A DNA stretch of 13,540 nt from Chelatococcus sp. (GTDB lineage Bacteria > Pseudomonadota > Alphaproteobacteria > Rhizobiales > Beijerinckiaceae), in NCBI GenBank assembly GCA_003248805.1, contig QFQY01000086.1, forward strand, positions 1 through 13,540, in the 5' to 3' direction. The stretch's first letter is position 1; every line of letters starts with the position of its first letter. Below the pieces are notes generated by a model. The model was not told where the DNA came from. It saw nothing but the letters and a program-made list of their open reading frames with translations, and made no database searches. Below are positions 1 through 6,008 of this stretch, one piece after another. Position numbers and translations under genes: made by a program.

Positions 1-1
1 C

Positions 2-1327
2 ATGGGCGCCTGCAGCGCCGGCCTGCCCTTCATCTTCGTGCCGGCCGGGCCGATGCTGCGCGGCAACTGGGCCGGCAAGGTCCTGGGCTCGGGCGCCGAC
101 GTCTGGAAATACTGGGCCGAGAAAGAAGCCGGCAACATCACCGACGACCAGTGGAAGGACATGGAGAGCGGCATCGCCCGCTCGCACGGCACCTGCATGG
201 TGATGGGCACCGCCGCGACGATGATGAGCCATGCCGAGGTTCTCGGCCTGACGCTGCCCGGCGCATCGGCCATCCCCGCCGCCGATGCCGCCCATCCGCG
301 CATGGCCGCGGCTGCCGGCAAGCGCATCGTCGAGATGGTCTGGGAGGACCTGACGCCGGACCGTATCCTCAGCCGCAAGAGCTTCGAGAACGCGCTGACC
401 GTGCACATGGCCGTCGCCGGCTCGACCAACGCGATCATCCACCTGATCGCAATGGCGGGCCGCGCCGGCGTCGAGCTCACCCCCGACGATTTCGACGCCT
501 TCTCGCGCAAGGTGCCGGTCATCGCGAACCTGCGCCCCTCCGGCGATTTCCTGATGGAGGACTTCTTCTATGCGGGCGGGCTGCCGGCGCTGCTCAAGCA
601 GTTGGAAAGCAAGCTCCACACCGATGCGATGACCGTGACCGGCAAGCCGATCTCGGAGACGATCGCGCTGGCGCAGGTCTATGACGACAACGTCATCCGC
701 CCGCTCGACAGGGCGGTGACGACCGCCAACGGCCTCGCCGTGCTCAAGGGCAACATCGCGCCCGACGGCTGCGTCATCAAGCCCTCGGCCGCCGAGCCGC
801 GCCTGCTCAAGCATTCCGGCCCGGCGCTGGTCTTCGAGGACTACGACGCGATGATGAAGGCGGTGAACGACGAGGCCCTCGACGTCACCCCCGACCATGT
901 GATGGTGCTGAAGAACTGCGGCCCCGTCGGCGGGCCGGGCATGCCGGAATGGGGCATGATGCCGATCCCGCGCAAGCTGCTGAAGCAGGGCGTGCGCGAC
1001 ATGCTGCGCATCTCGGACGCGCGCATGTCCGGCACGAGCTACGGCGCCTGCATCCTGCATGTCGCGCCGGAGGCGTATATCCGGGGTCCGCTCGCCGCCG
1101 TGAAGACGGGCGACGTCATCACCGTCGACGTCGAGGCACGCAGCATCTCGGTGAACCTGACGGATGCGCAGATCGCCGAGCGCCTGAAGAAATGGACGCC
1201 GCCCGACCGCGACTATCCGCGCGGCTACGGCAAGATGTCGGCCGCCCATATCCGGCAGGCGGACAAGGGCTGCGACTTCGACTACCTGGAAGGCACCGCG
1301 AAAATCCCCGAACCGGAGATCCATTGA
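2..1327 (+). CDS. IlvD/Edd-family dehydratase, sugar-acid dehydratase type (5'-truncated by window)
   Basis: This is the C-terminal 441 residues of a family usually about 570-600 aa long. The reading frame is open at the window edge, so the ATG at position 2 is probably internal and the N-terminal part with the first Fe-S cysteines lies outside. Family enzymes are cytosolic Fe-S, Mg2+-dependent lyases that dehydrate 2,3-dihydroxy acids or aldonic acids. Visible landmarks are the cluster cysteine C65 in GTCMVMGTAATM, the GSTNAIIHL motif near residue 140, and ARMSGTSYG at 340-348, whose serine is the proposed catalytic base. The middle region (SGIARSHG, FENALTVHMAVAGSTNA) and the C-terminus (RGYGKMSAAHIRQADKGCDFDYLEG) look more like L-arabonate/xylonate-type dehydratases than the valine/isoleucine enzyme IlvD. 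The substrate is inference. No sugar-catabolic neighbour is visible to confirm it. Confidence 0.9.
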   Translation: MGACSAGLPFIFVPAGPMLRGNWAGKVLGSGADVWKYWAEKEAGNITDDQWKDMESGIARSHGTCMVMGTAATMMSHAEVLGLTLPGASAIPAADAAHPRMAAAAGKRIVEMVWEDLTPDRILSRKSFENALTVHMAVAGSTNAIIHLIAMAGRAGVELTPDDFDAFSRKVPVIANLRPSGDFLMEDFFYAGGLPALLKQLESKLHTDAMTVTGKPISETIALAQVYDDNVIRPLDRAVTTANGLAVLKGNIAPDGCVIKPSAAEPRLLKHSGPALVFEDYDAMMKAVNDEALDVTPDHVMVLKNCGPVGGPGMPEWGMMPIPRKLLKQGVRDMLRISDARMSGTSYGACILHVAPEAYIRGPLAAVKTGDVITVDVEARSISVNLTDAQIAERLKKWTPPDRDYPRGYGKMSAAHIRQADKGCDFDYLEGTAKIPEPEIH

Positions 1328-1334
1328 CGCGGAC

Positions 1335-1354
1335 GGCCCCAAGGGCCGGCCCTT
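1335..1354 (+). terminator. possible weak terminator after the dehydratase gene
   Basis: Eight bases after the stop codon lie GGCCC-CAA-GGGCC (1335-1347) and the overlapping 14-bp palindrome AAGGGCCGGCCCTT (1341-1354). The stem is GC-rich but is followed only by CTGTGC, with no run of T. A rho-independent terminator is therefore only a weak call. Confidence 0.3.
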
Positions 1355-1424
1355 CTGTGCTCAGACAGGCAGATCGAACTTAAGCGAAGCTGCGACGTTA
1401 CTGAGGTTCCATTTGGAGAACCGC

Positions 1425-1865
1425 ATGCCGGACGCCCATCAGCTGATCTATCTGTCGGTCTTCAACAGCGGCAGGGTCGATAGCGCCCTGGAGTGCTTGC
1501 GCGATATCCTGAAGGTCTCGCGCAAGAACAATGCTCGCACCGGAGTCACCGGCTGCCTGATCTTCGATGGCTATGGTTTCCTGCAGATTCTCGAAGGCGA
1601 TAACGACGCGGTCGATCGGACATATGGGGCGATCGAGCGTGATCCCCGCCACCGCGACAGTCGAATCATCAGCAGGCTCACAGCCTCGGAGCGCGACTTC
1701 ATGAAATGGTCGATGGCCGGTTACCTGCGCCGGGCAAGCGAGGAGGCCATTTTCGCGCGGCATGGCGTCGAGGGACCCGTATCGCGGACCCTCTTCTCGC
1801 ATGGTCAGGCCCTTTCCCTGATGAAGGCGCTTGCGGCGGCCCGGCCCGAAACCGTCGCGGCATAG
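1425..1865 (+). CDS. Stand-alone BLUF-domain blue-light photoreceptor
   Basis: This 146-residue protein is almost entirely one BLUF domain, which binds FAD and senses blue light through hydrogen-bond rearrangement. The ATG at 1425 is chosen over an upstream TTG at 1413 because GGAG (1415-1418) lies six bases before it. The photocycle residues align with AppA without gaps from the Asn onward: Y9 (LIYLS), N36 (KNNARTG), Q54 (FLQILEG), W95 and M97 (KWSMAGY). The domain spans about residues 6-98. The remaining 50 residues form a short alpha-helical-looking tail with no recognisable output domain, so it should act through a protein partner, as other short BLUF proteins do. It stands alone between the dehydratase gene and a convergent phage-like gene, so context does not reveal the partner. 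The family call is firm. The signalling target is unknown. Confidence 0.93.
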   Translation: MPDAHQLIYLSVFNSGRVDSALECLRDILKVSRKNNARTGVTGCLIFDGYGFLQILEGDNDAVDRTYGAIERDPRHRDSRIISRLTASERDFMKWSMAGYLRRASEEAIFARHGVEGPVSRTLFSHGQALSLMKALAAARPETVAA

Positions 1866-1916
1866 GCCGGAAGGTCAGGCGCCCATTCGCGTCGCGCGCG
1901 GCGGCCTCCGGGAAAG

Positions 1917-1967
1917 GTTCGATGTCGGCTGCGACGAGCATCGAACGGGACGACGGAGTCCGACATC
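1917..1967. terminator. Overlapping inverted repeats between convergent genes, probable terminator region
   Basis: The 107-bp gap between the convergent BLUF and DUF2793 genes holds two perfect 8-bp inverted repeats that share bases: GTTCGATG (1917-1924) with CATCGAAC (1939-1946), and GATGTCGG (1921-1928) with CCGACATC (1960-1967). They cannot form together. The position suits bidirectional termination, but neither stem is followed by a clear T tract. Confidence 0.35.
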
Positions 1968-1972
1968 CGCCG

Positions 1973-3367
1973 TCACAGCTCCGCATCGAAAACGATGGTA
2001 CCGAAGGAAGCCTGCACGCGCCCCGTCGCGGCAGCCGCAACGCTCGCCCTCGCCTCCCGCCGCGACAATACGATCAGCGTCTCGCTGCCGGCGGCGACGT
2101 TCGCCGCTCCCGACATGGCGAAAGCCGAGGAAGGAACGGCCCTCATCCGCACTGGCAGCACGATAGCCTGCTGCGCCGGTCCGCCCGCCGCCTGATAGGC
2201 ATCGAGCGAAAGCCCAGCCTCGGGTCGCCAATGGTAACGGCAGCAGAGCGCTTCTTCCACGGTCGCCGGTCGCGCCCCCCAGACGCTGGCCCGCCTGCCG
2301 AATTCGAGCTTGATCCGCATCAGCGTCACAGCCCCGCCGGCGGGCGTCAGCGAGACCGAGAGCGGCCCGGTATCGCCGGCGGCAGGGGTCAGTGTCACGC
2401 CGCGGCGCCCGCTTCCGGACGCGATCACGCCGGACGCGCTGCCGACAGACACCGAGAGAGCGCCGCCCGCCAGCCCTTCCACAGACAGCGTCAGCGGCAG
2501 GCCCGCGAAGGATGCGACGCCCCACAAAGCCGGCTCGACAGGTTGGACGATGGCGCCGCTCGCGAGCGTCAGCGCATATCCGGCGAGCGACAGCGTCGCC
2601 CCTGCGGGGCCCGCCTTCCAGCGGTCGAAGCCATAGGCGCCGGCCGCCAGCGCACCGCCGGCGAAGCCCCGCTGATTGATCTGGAAATCGCCGTTGATCA
2701 GCAGGTTCTGCCCCCCTGCCCACGGCGTCGCCGGCAGCGCCACCTCGCCCGTCGCCCGGTCGATGGCCATCGCCTCGATCCAGCCGGAGCCGTCGGCGCT
2801 GACCTTGCAGTGGAAGTCGTCGTCGCCCGCGAGCCCGATCTCGGCCCGGCCGGAGTAGCCGTCCTGGAACAGCAGGCTCACGGTGTCGCCCGCGCTCGCC
2901 TTGTTCAGCTTCACCTGATGCCCGGCTCCGGCATGGTCGAACAGGCTCGCCTGCGCCTGCACGACGAAGCGGGTCGTGGCGTCCGCCGTGCCGTTGACGC
3001 CCCACAGGCTGGCGCCCAGGCTGCTGAGCGGGCTGGCGCGACGCCATTCCGTGCCCGTCCAGAGATGGTGCTCCGCCTCGTCCGCGACCCAGGCCTGCCA
3101 GCCGGTGCGCGGCACCAGAAAGATCCAGCCGCCATCCTCGTAGAGCGCGATCTGGTCGGTGCGGTCGGCGAAGACGCCCGTGGCGCCCGGCGGCACGATA
3201 TAGGCCGAAAGCTCCGTCGGCAGAGCGGGCGGCACGGTCTCGCTGCGGCTGTCGACGACGAGATGGACGAGCGCGTCGAGCCGCGTCAGCGCATCGTTGA
3301 GGGGCACGTGCTTCTGCGCCTGCCCGGCGGCGATGAGCGGCAGGGATAGCCGGGGCGTCGTGGTCAT
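1973..3367 (-). CDS. DUF2793-domain protein, phage-tail or gene-transfer-agent fibre-like
   Basis: This 464-residue protein is predicted to be a structural or receptor-binding part of a phage-like particle. The N-terminal 100 residues match the DUF2793 pattern, with GQAQKHVPLNDAL at 15-27 followed by alternating aromatic/glycine motifs (ALYEDGGWIFLVPRTGWQAWV). A spacer runs to about residue 220. A tail-fibre-like module then begins with NLLINGDFQINQRG (221-234) and GAYGFDRWKAG, and ends with ATVEEALCCRYHWR near 368-381, a pattern shared by many phage receptor-binding proteins. The start is set at the ATG at 3367, where the DUF2793 homology begins. A weak GAGG lies four bases upstream, partly inside a hairpin. 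No capsid, portal, terminase or other tail gene is nearby. A large antisense open frame overlaps it but shows no recognisable protein. Domain assignment is firm; the cell function is inference. Confidence 0.85.
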   Translation of the reverse strand: MTTTPRLSLPLIAAGQAQKHVPLNDALTRLDALVHLVVDSRSETVPPALPTELSAYIVPPGATGVFADRTDQIALYEDGGWIFLVPRTGWQAWVADEAEHHLWTGTEWRRASPLSSLGASLWGVNGTADATTRFVVQAQASLFDHAGAGHQVKLNKASAGDTVSLLFQDGYSGRAEIGLAGDDDFHCKVSADGSGWIEAMAIDRATGEVALPATPWAGGQNLLINGDFQINQRGFAGGALAAGAYGFDRWKAGPAGATLSLAGYALTLASGAIVQPVEPALWGVASFAGLPLTLSVEGLAGGALSVSVGSASGVIASGSGRRGVTLTPAAGDTGPLSVSLTPAGGAVTLMRIKLEFGRRASVWGARPATVEEALCCRYHWRPEAGLSLDAYQAAGGPAQQAIVLPVRMRAVPSSAFAMSGAANVAAGSETLIVLSRREARASVAAAATGRVQASFGTIVFDAEL

Positions 3368-3373
3368 GGGGCC

Positions 3374-3401
3374 TCGCGGGGATTGATGTGCGTCCCCGCG
3401 A
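3374..3401 (-). promoter_or_regulatory. 5'-leader hairpin reaching the ribosome-binding site of the DUF2793 gene
   Basis: A perfect 9-bp inverted repeat, TCGCGGGGA (3374-3382) and TCCCCGCGA (3393-3401), encloses a 10-base loop. On the minus strand it ends seven bases before the ATG of the DUF2793 gene, and its last bases are part of the only Shine-Dalgarno-like GAGG. Folding would partly hide the site, so it may limit translation. It could instead help terminate racemase transcription. Confidence 0.4.
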
Positions 3402-3423
3402 TCATCCGGCACCGGCGCCCGCC

Positions 3424-3448
3424 GGGGACAACTCCGCCGCTTGTCCCC
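3424..3448 (-). terminator. Possible terminator hairpin downstream of the racemase gene
   Basis: GGGGACAA (3424-3431) and TTGTCCCC (3441-3448) form a perfect 8-bp stem with a 9-base loop, about 80 bases past the racemase stop codon. No T tract follows on the minus strand, so intrinsic termination is uncertain. Confidence 0.3.
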
Positions 3449-3453
3449 CTCGG

Positions 3454-3553
3454 ACGAGGATGCGTGGCCCGCAGGCCCGGTTCTTCCTCAGCGAAAGACG
3501 CGAGGCCGCAGGCCCGATTCTTCCTTAGCGAAAGACGCGAGGCCGCAGGCCCG
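3454..3553. repeat. 37-bp tandem repeat spanning the racemase 3' end (two full copies and one degenerate)
   Basis: Units at 3517-3553 and 3480-3516 are both 37 bp and differ at two positions. A degraded third unit lies at about 3454-3479. Each carries GGCC-GCA-GGCC, a small inverted repeat. Read on the minus strand, each full unit encodes GLRPRVFR followed by a stop (TAA in the first, TGA in the second). The racemase C-terminus and stop codon therefore lie inside the repeat. Confidence 0.8.
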
Positions 3554-4277
3554 CGTGGAACCAGGTCACCATCGAATAGATGTCGTAGACCGGCAGCCCG
3601 GTCGCCGCCTGCACATCGGCCGCATAGGGCGGCATGTTGGTGCATTCGAGCACGATGGCGCCGACATCGGGATGGGCCGCGACCAGCGCGAGCGCGGCGT
3701 CGACGACGTCCTGCCGGGCGAGGCCGACATCCATGTCGTCCTTTTCCGCCTTGATCAGCACGCGGAAGAACTCGCGGCCGTTCTCCGTGCCGGCGACGAG
3801 CGTGTCGAGCGGCACGCCCGCCCCCTCCAGATGCGCGGGCGTCAGGCTCCCGGCCGAGACGGTGACGACGCCGACGCGCTTGCCGGGCGGCAGCGTCGCC
3901 TGCACCCAGGGCACCTGCATCAGCGAGGAGGTCGCGACGGGCACGCCCACGGCCGCCGCCAGCTCGCGCTGGAACAGGGCGAGGAAGCCGCAATTGGTGG
4001 TGATCGCTTCCGCGCCCAGCCGCACGAGATCGCGCGCGGCGTCGATGAAGTCCGGCAGCAGCCCCGCCGCCCCCTGCATCACCACGCGGTCGGGGCTGGC
4101 CCCGCCGACGACCCGGTAGAGCACCGGAAACGGCCATGTCGCGCCATTGCCCATGTCCCCCAGGATCCGCGGAAAGCGCGCCTCCAGCATCAGGATACCG
4201 AGCGGCACGCCATAGATCGCCTTGCCGCCGCGCGCGATCGGCCCCGGCGCGGTGAGGGAACTGGAGATGCTCGACAT
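3525..4277 (-). CDS. Aspartate/glutamate-racemase-family protein
   Basis: This 250-residue cytosolic protein belongs to the Asp/Glu/hydantoin racemase superfamily, which uses a pair of cysteines as acid/base catalysts without a cofactor. Both are present: C96 in AITTNCGFLALFQ and C212 in IVLECTNMPPYA. The N-terminal block GVPLGILMLEARFPRI..DMGN..TWPFPV near residues 23-51 is typical of a proteobacterial subgroup of unknown substrate. The ATG at 4277 is preferred because it lies about 20 residues before that block. It has no good Shine-Dalgarno sequence, and in-frame upstream ATGs at 4352 and 4439 cannot be fully excluded. The last eight residues and the stop fall in a 37-bp tandem repeat, so the original C-terminus may have been altered. 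It is divergent from the FNR-type regulator gene, with a 139-bp shared gap. Racemase, isomerase or decarboxylase activity are all possible. Confidence 0.85.
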   Translation of the reverse strand: MSSISSSLTAPGPIARGGKAIYGVPLGILMLEARFPRILGDMGNGATWPFPVLYRVVGGASPDRVVMQGAAGLLPDFIDAARDLVRLGAEAITTNCGFLALFQRELAAAVGVPVATSSLMQVPWVQATLPPGKRVGVVTVSAGSLTPAHLEGAGVPLDTLVAGTENGREFFRVLIKAEKDDMDVGLARQDVVDAALALVAAHPDVGAIVLECTNMPPYAADVQAATGLPVYDIYSMVTWFHAGLRPRVFR

Positions 4278-4320
4278 GGCGCGCCCGCACGGAGTTGGAG
4301 ATGACGTGAAGCGATATGAC

Positions 4321-4354
4321 GCATGGCGCGCGCCAAATAAAGACCGCGCCATGC
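4321..4354. promoter_or_regulatory. 10-bp dyad in the divergent racemase/FNR-regulator intergenic region
   Basis: GCATGGCGCG (4321-4330) and CGCGCCATGC (4345-4354) form a perfect 10-bp inverted repeat around an AT-richer 14-base centre. It lies 43 bases upstream of the racemase ATG and 62 bases upstream of the regulator ATG. It may be an operator or a leader hairpin. It does not resemble an FNR box. Confidence 0.4.
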
Positions 4355-4370
4355 ATTGGAGACATCTTTC

Positions 4371-4411
4371 ACCCTGCCTCTCGACAGGGTACGCTATCGT
4401 CCTCACAGGGT
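4371..4411 (+). promoter_or_regulatory. Leader with competing hairpins over the FNR-type gene ribosome-binding site
   Basis: ACCCTG (4371-4376) can pair with CAGGGT at 4385-4390 or with CAGGGT at 4406-4411. The second copy contains AGGG (4407-4410), the apparent Shine-Dalgarno six bases before the ATG at 4417. The direct repeat ACAGGGT recurs with exact 21-bp spacing (4384-4390 and 4405-4411), which could also be a protein site. Confidence 0.35.
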
Positions 4412-4416
4412 TCGAT

Positions 4417-5142
4417 ATGGTGGAATGTCGTCTTGGCAATTGCTACGCCGAAGGAGGGTCTGAGCACCGTTGCGAGGACTGTCAGGCTCGGCTGGCCAGC
4501 GTCTGCGCATCGCTCTCCCCCGACGAGTTCAACGATCTCGAGGCGCTCGCCCGCCCGGTGAACTTCGCGGCCAGGGACAGCCTCTTCACCCAGGGCCAGG
4601 AAGCTCATCACCTCTTCAACATCACGTCGGGCGTCGTGCGGCTCTACAAGTTGCTGCCCGACGGTCGTCGCCAGATTCTCGGCTTCGGACTGCCGGGCGA
4701 CTTTCTCGGCCTGTCGATGCGCGACGTCTTCGGCTTCTCGGCGGATGCCGTGGGAGACGTGAAGGCCTGCTCCTTCCAGCGAGGGGCCTATATCGCGCTC
4801 GTCGAGTCGAAGCCTCACCTGTTGCGTCGGCTCCACGATTTCGCGACCTACGAGCTGACGCTGGCGCAGGAGCAGATGATGCTGCTCGGCCGGCGCAACG
4901 CCGAGGAGAAGATCGTCTGCTTCCTGCTCAGCATGCAGCAGCGCTGGGCCCGGGTCGGGAAATACTCGGTGACGGTCGAGCTGCCCATGAGCCGGCAGGA
5001 CATCGCGGATTTCCTCGGCCTGACGATCGAGACGGTCAGCCGAACGCTGACCCGCCTCGCACGCGAGAAGACGATCCTGATCGTGCCCGACGGCGTGCGC
5101 CTGATGAACGCCGACCGCATGGCCGCGCTCGCCGGCAGCTGA
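4417..5142 (+). CDS. FNR/FnrN-type Crp-family oxygen-sensing transcriptional regulator
   Basis: This 241-residue protein matches the usual length of FNR. In the family, a [4Fe-4S] cluster bound by four cysteines allows dimerisation and DNA binding without oxygen. All four ligands are visible: C19, C22 and C30 (CX2CX7C) and C118 in VKACSFQRG. The cyclic-nucleotide-binding-like barrel covers about residues 35-130, a long dimer helix about 135-165, and the helix-turn-helix about 190-215. The recognition helix has E205-TV-S208-R209, the ExxSR signature that reads TTGAT half sites. The ATG at 4417 is chosen because AGGG lies six bases upstream and the length fits; an in-frame ATG at 4351 would add 22 residues. 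No FNR box was seen in the window, so its targets are probably elsewhere. FixK is less likely because of the N-terminal cysteines. Confidence 0.93.
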   Translation: MVECRLGNCYAEGGSEHRCEDCQARLASVCASLSPDEFNDLEALARPVNFAARDSLFTQGQEAHHLFNITSGVVRLYKLLPDGRRQILGFGLPGDFLGLSMRDVFGFSADAVGDVKACSFQRGAYIALVESKPHLLRRLHDFATYELTLAQEQMMLLGRRNAEEKIVCFLLSMQQRWARVGKYSVTVELPMSRQDIADFLGLTIETVSRTLTRLAREKTILIVPDGVRLMNADRMAALAGS

Positions 5143-5375
5143 ACGGGATCGGCCGCCAGCTCTCTGCCTTCGGCGACGCGACGCGGGAAAGACCCGGAGG
5201 CGACCCGCAGCCGCCGCATTTCCCTGTTTCATGCAGCGGCGCCCCGCCGAAAGCCGGCTTCGGATATTCGGGCCGGGATGGCCCGCTCCGAGCTTCCGGG
5301 ATCGTCAGCCCCGGCGACGGTGCGGAAGTTGCTTGCTCCCTCGTTTTTCCCTCCGGCTGCACGGAATCGGTACAG

Positions 5376-5771
5376 TTGAACAAGCTTACGACGCGCGTAC
5401 GACATCTCCTGGCCCTGGTCGGCTGGTGCATGCTTCTCTTCATCGCCTTCGCAACCCTGGGCCCGATCGCCACGAGGCCTCATCTGGCGATGGCCGGGGT
5501 CGACCTGGAGCGTTTCCTCGCCTTCTTCTGTCTCGCCGGAACGCTCGGCCTCGCCTATCCGAGGCAGCGGATATGGATATTGCTCCTGGTCTGCGCGCTC
5601 GCCATCGGCCTCGAACTGGGCCAGTTGCTCGAAGCCGATCGGCACGGCCGTCCCTGGGATGCCTTGGTGAAGGTTCTCGGCGTTCTGTTCGGCATGGCCT
5701 CCGCCATGATCGTGGAGGACATGGCACGCTGGATGCGCGAGACGCGCGCACGCCGCGCGACCCGGACCTGA
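5376..5771 (+). CDS. VanZ-like family small integral membrane protein
   Basis: This 131-residue inner-membrane protein has four hydrophobic segments, at about residues 11-31, 46-62, 65-79 and 97-112. The VanZ-family signature is present: ERFLAFFCLAG..LGLAYP, then E80LGQLL, DRHGR (88-92), D95ALVK and a glycine-rich final helix. VanZ relatives act at the cell envelope, but most, including this type, have no assigned reaction. The start is uncertain. A TTG at 5376 with GGAA nine bases before it gives a complete first helix, whereas the first ATG, at 5430, would cut that helix. The frame stays open far upstream because of high G+C, but that part reads as non-coding. It lies 237 bp before the polyprenyl-phosphate sugar transferase gene on the same strand, suggesting an envelope-polysaccharide role. 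Confidence 0.75.
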   Translation: MNKLTTRVRHLLALVGWCMLLFIAFATLGPIATRPHLAMAGVDLERFLAFFCLAGTLGLAYPRQRIWILLLVCALAIGLELGQLLEADRHGRPWDALVKVLGVLFGMASAMIVEDMARWMRETRARRATRT

Positions 5772-5820
5772 GGCGGAGCCGCACGCGAAGACGTGTGCCG
5801 GGTCGGCACGCCACCCTGCA

Positions 5821-5836
5821 TTAACCGCAAATTAAC
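5821..5836 (+). promoter_or_regulatory. CtrA-type binding site upstream of the sugar-phosphate transferase gene
   Basis: TTAA-CCGCAAA-TTAAC matches the alphaproteobacterial CtrA consensus TTAA-N7-TTAAC exactly, in an otherwise GC-rich gap. It lies 172 bases before the chosen ATG at 6009, and about 50 bases after the VanZ-like gene. CtrA is the cell-cycle response regulator of this class; direct control here is inference. Confidence 0.6.
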
Positions 5837-6008
5837 GCACGCTACGGGCGCGGTATTACCCCCGTTGCACCATTCTGGAGCATGCCGGAGCGGCATGTCG
5901 CTTGCCACCCAACGACAGAGCGCGCCTCGCGGCGGCGGCCTGAGCCGACGCGAAGCGCCGGATGTCCGCCGACCGCTCTGGCCGGCGTATTGTGGAGCGA
6001 TAGTCCGA

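Noticed and set aside
2676..2699. TTGAT motifs near 2676 and 2694 considered as an FNR box
   Set aside because: They are inside the DUF2793 coding region, the facing half sites do not match ATCAA, and the spacing is wrong. All TTGA occurrences I checked in the window fail likewise.
1706..3349. A 547-codon open frame on the plus strand, antisense to the DUF2793 gene
   Set aside because: Its protein is arginine/proline/alanine-rich with no motif, as expected from the reverse frame of a GC-rich gene. The minus strand encodes a recognisable DUF2793 protein.
3454..3553. Tandem 37-bp units considered as a CRISPR array
   Set aside because: The units are directly adjacent with no spacers, only two are intact, and no cas gene is present.
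4470..5375. Upstream extension of the VanZ-like open frame through the FNR-type gene
   Set aside because: The frame runs out of phase through a well-defined regulator gene and reads as Arg/Ala/Gly-rich sequence. VanZ homology starts near 5376.
5793..6008. Longer N-terminus for the sugar-phosphate transferase
   Set aside because: It would include the CtrA box, and the part from 5895 to 6008 has weak third-position G/C bias unlike the rest of the gene. The ATG at 5895 remains a lesser alternative.
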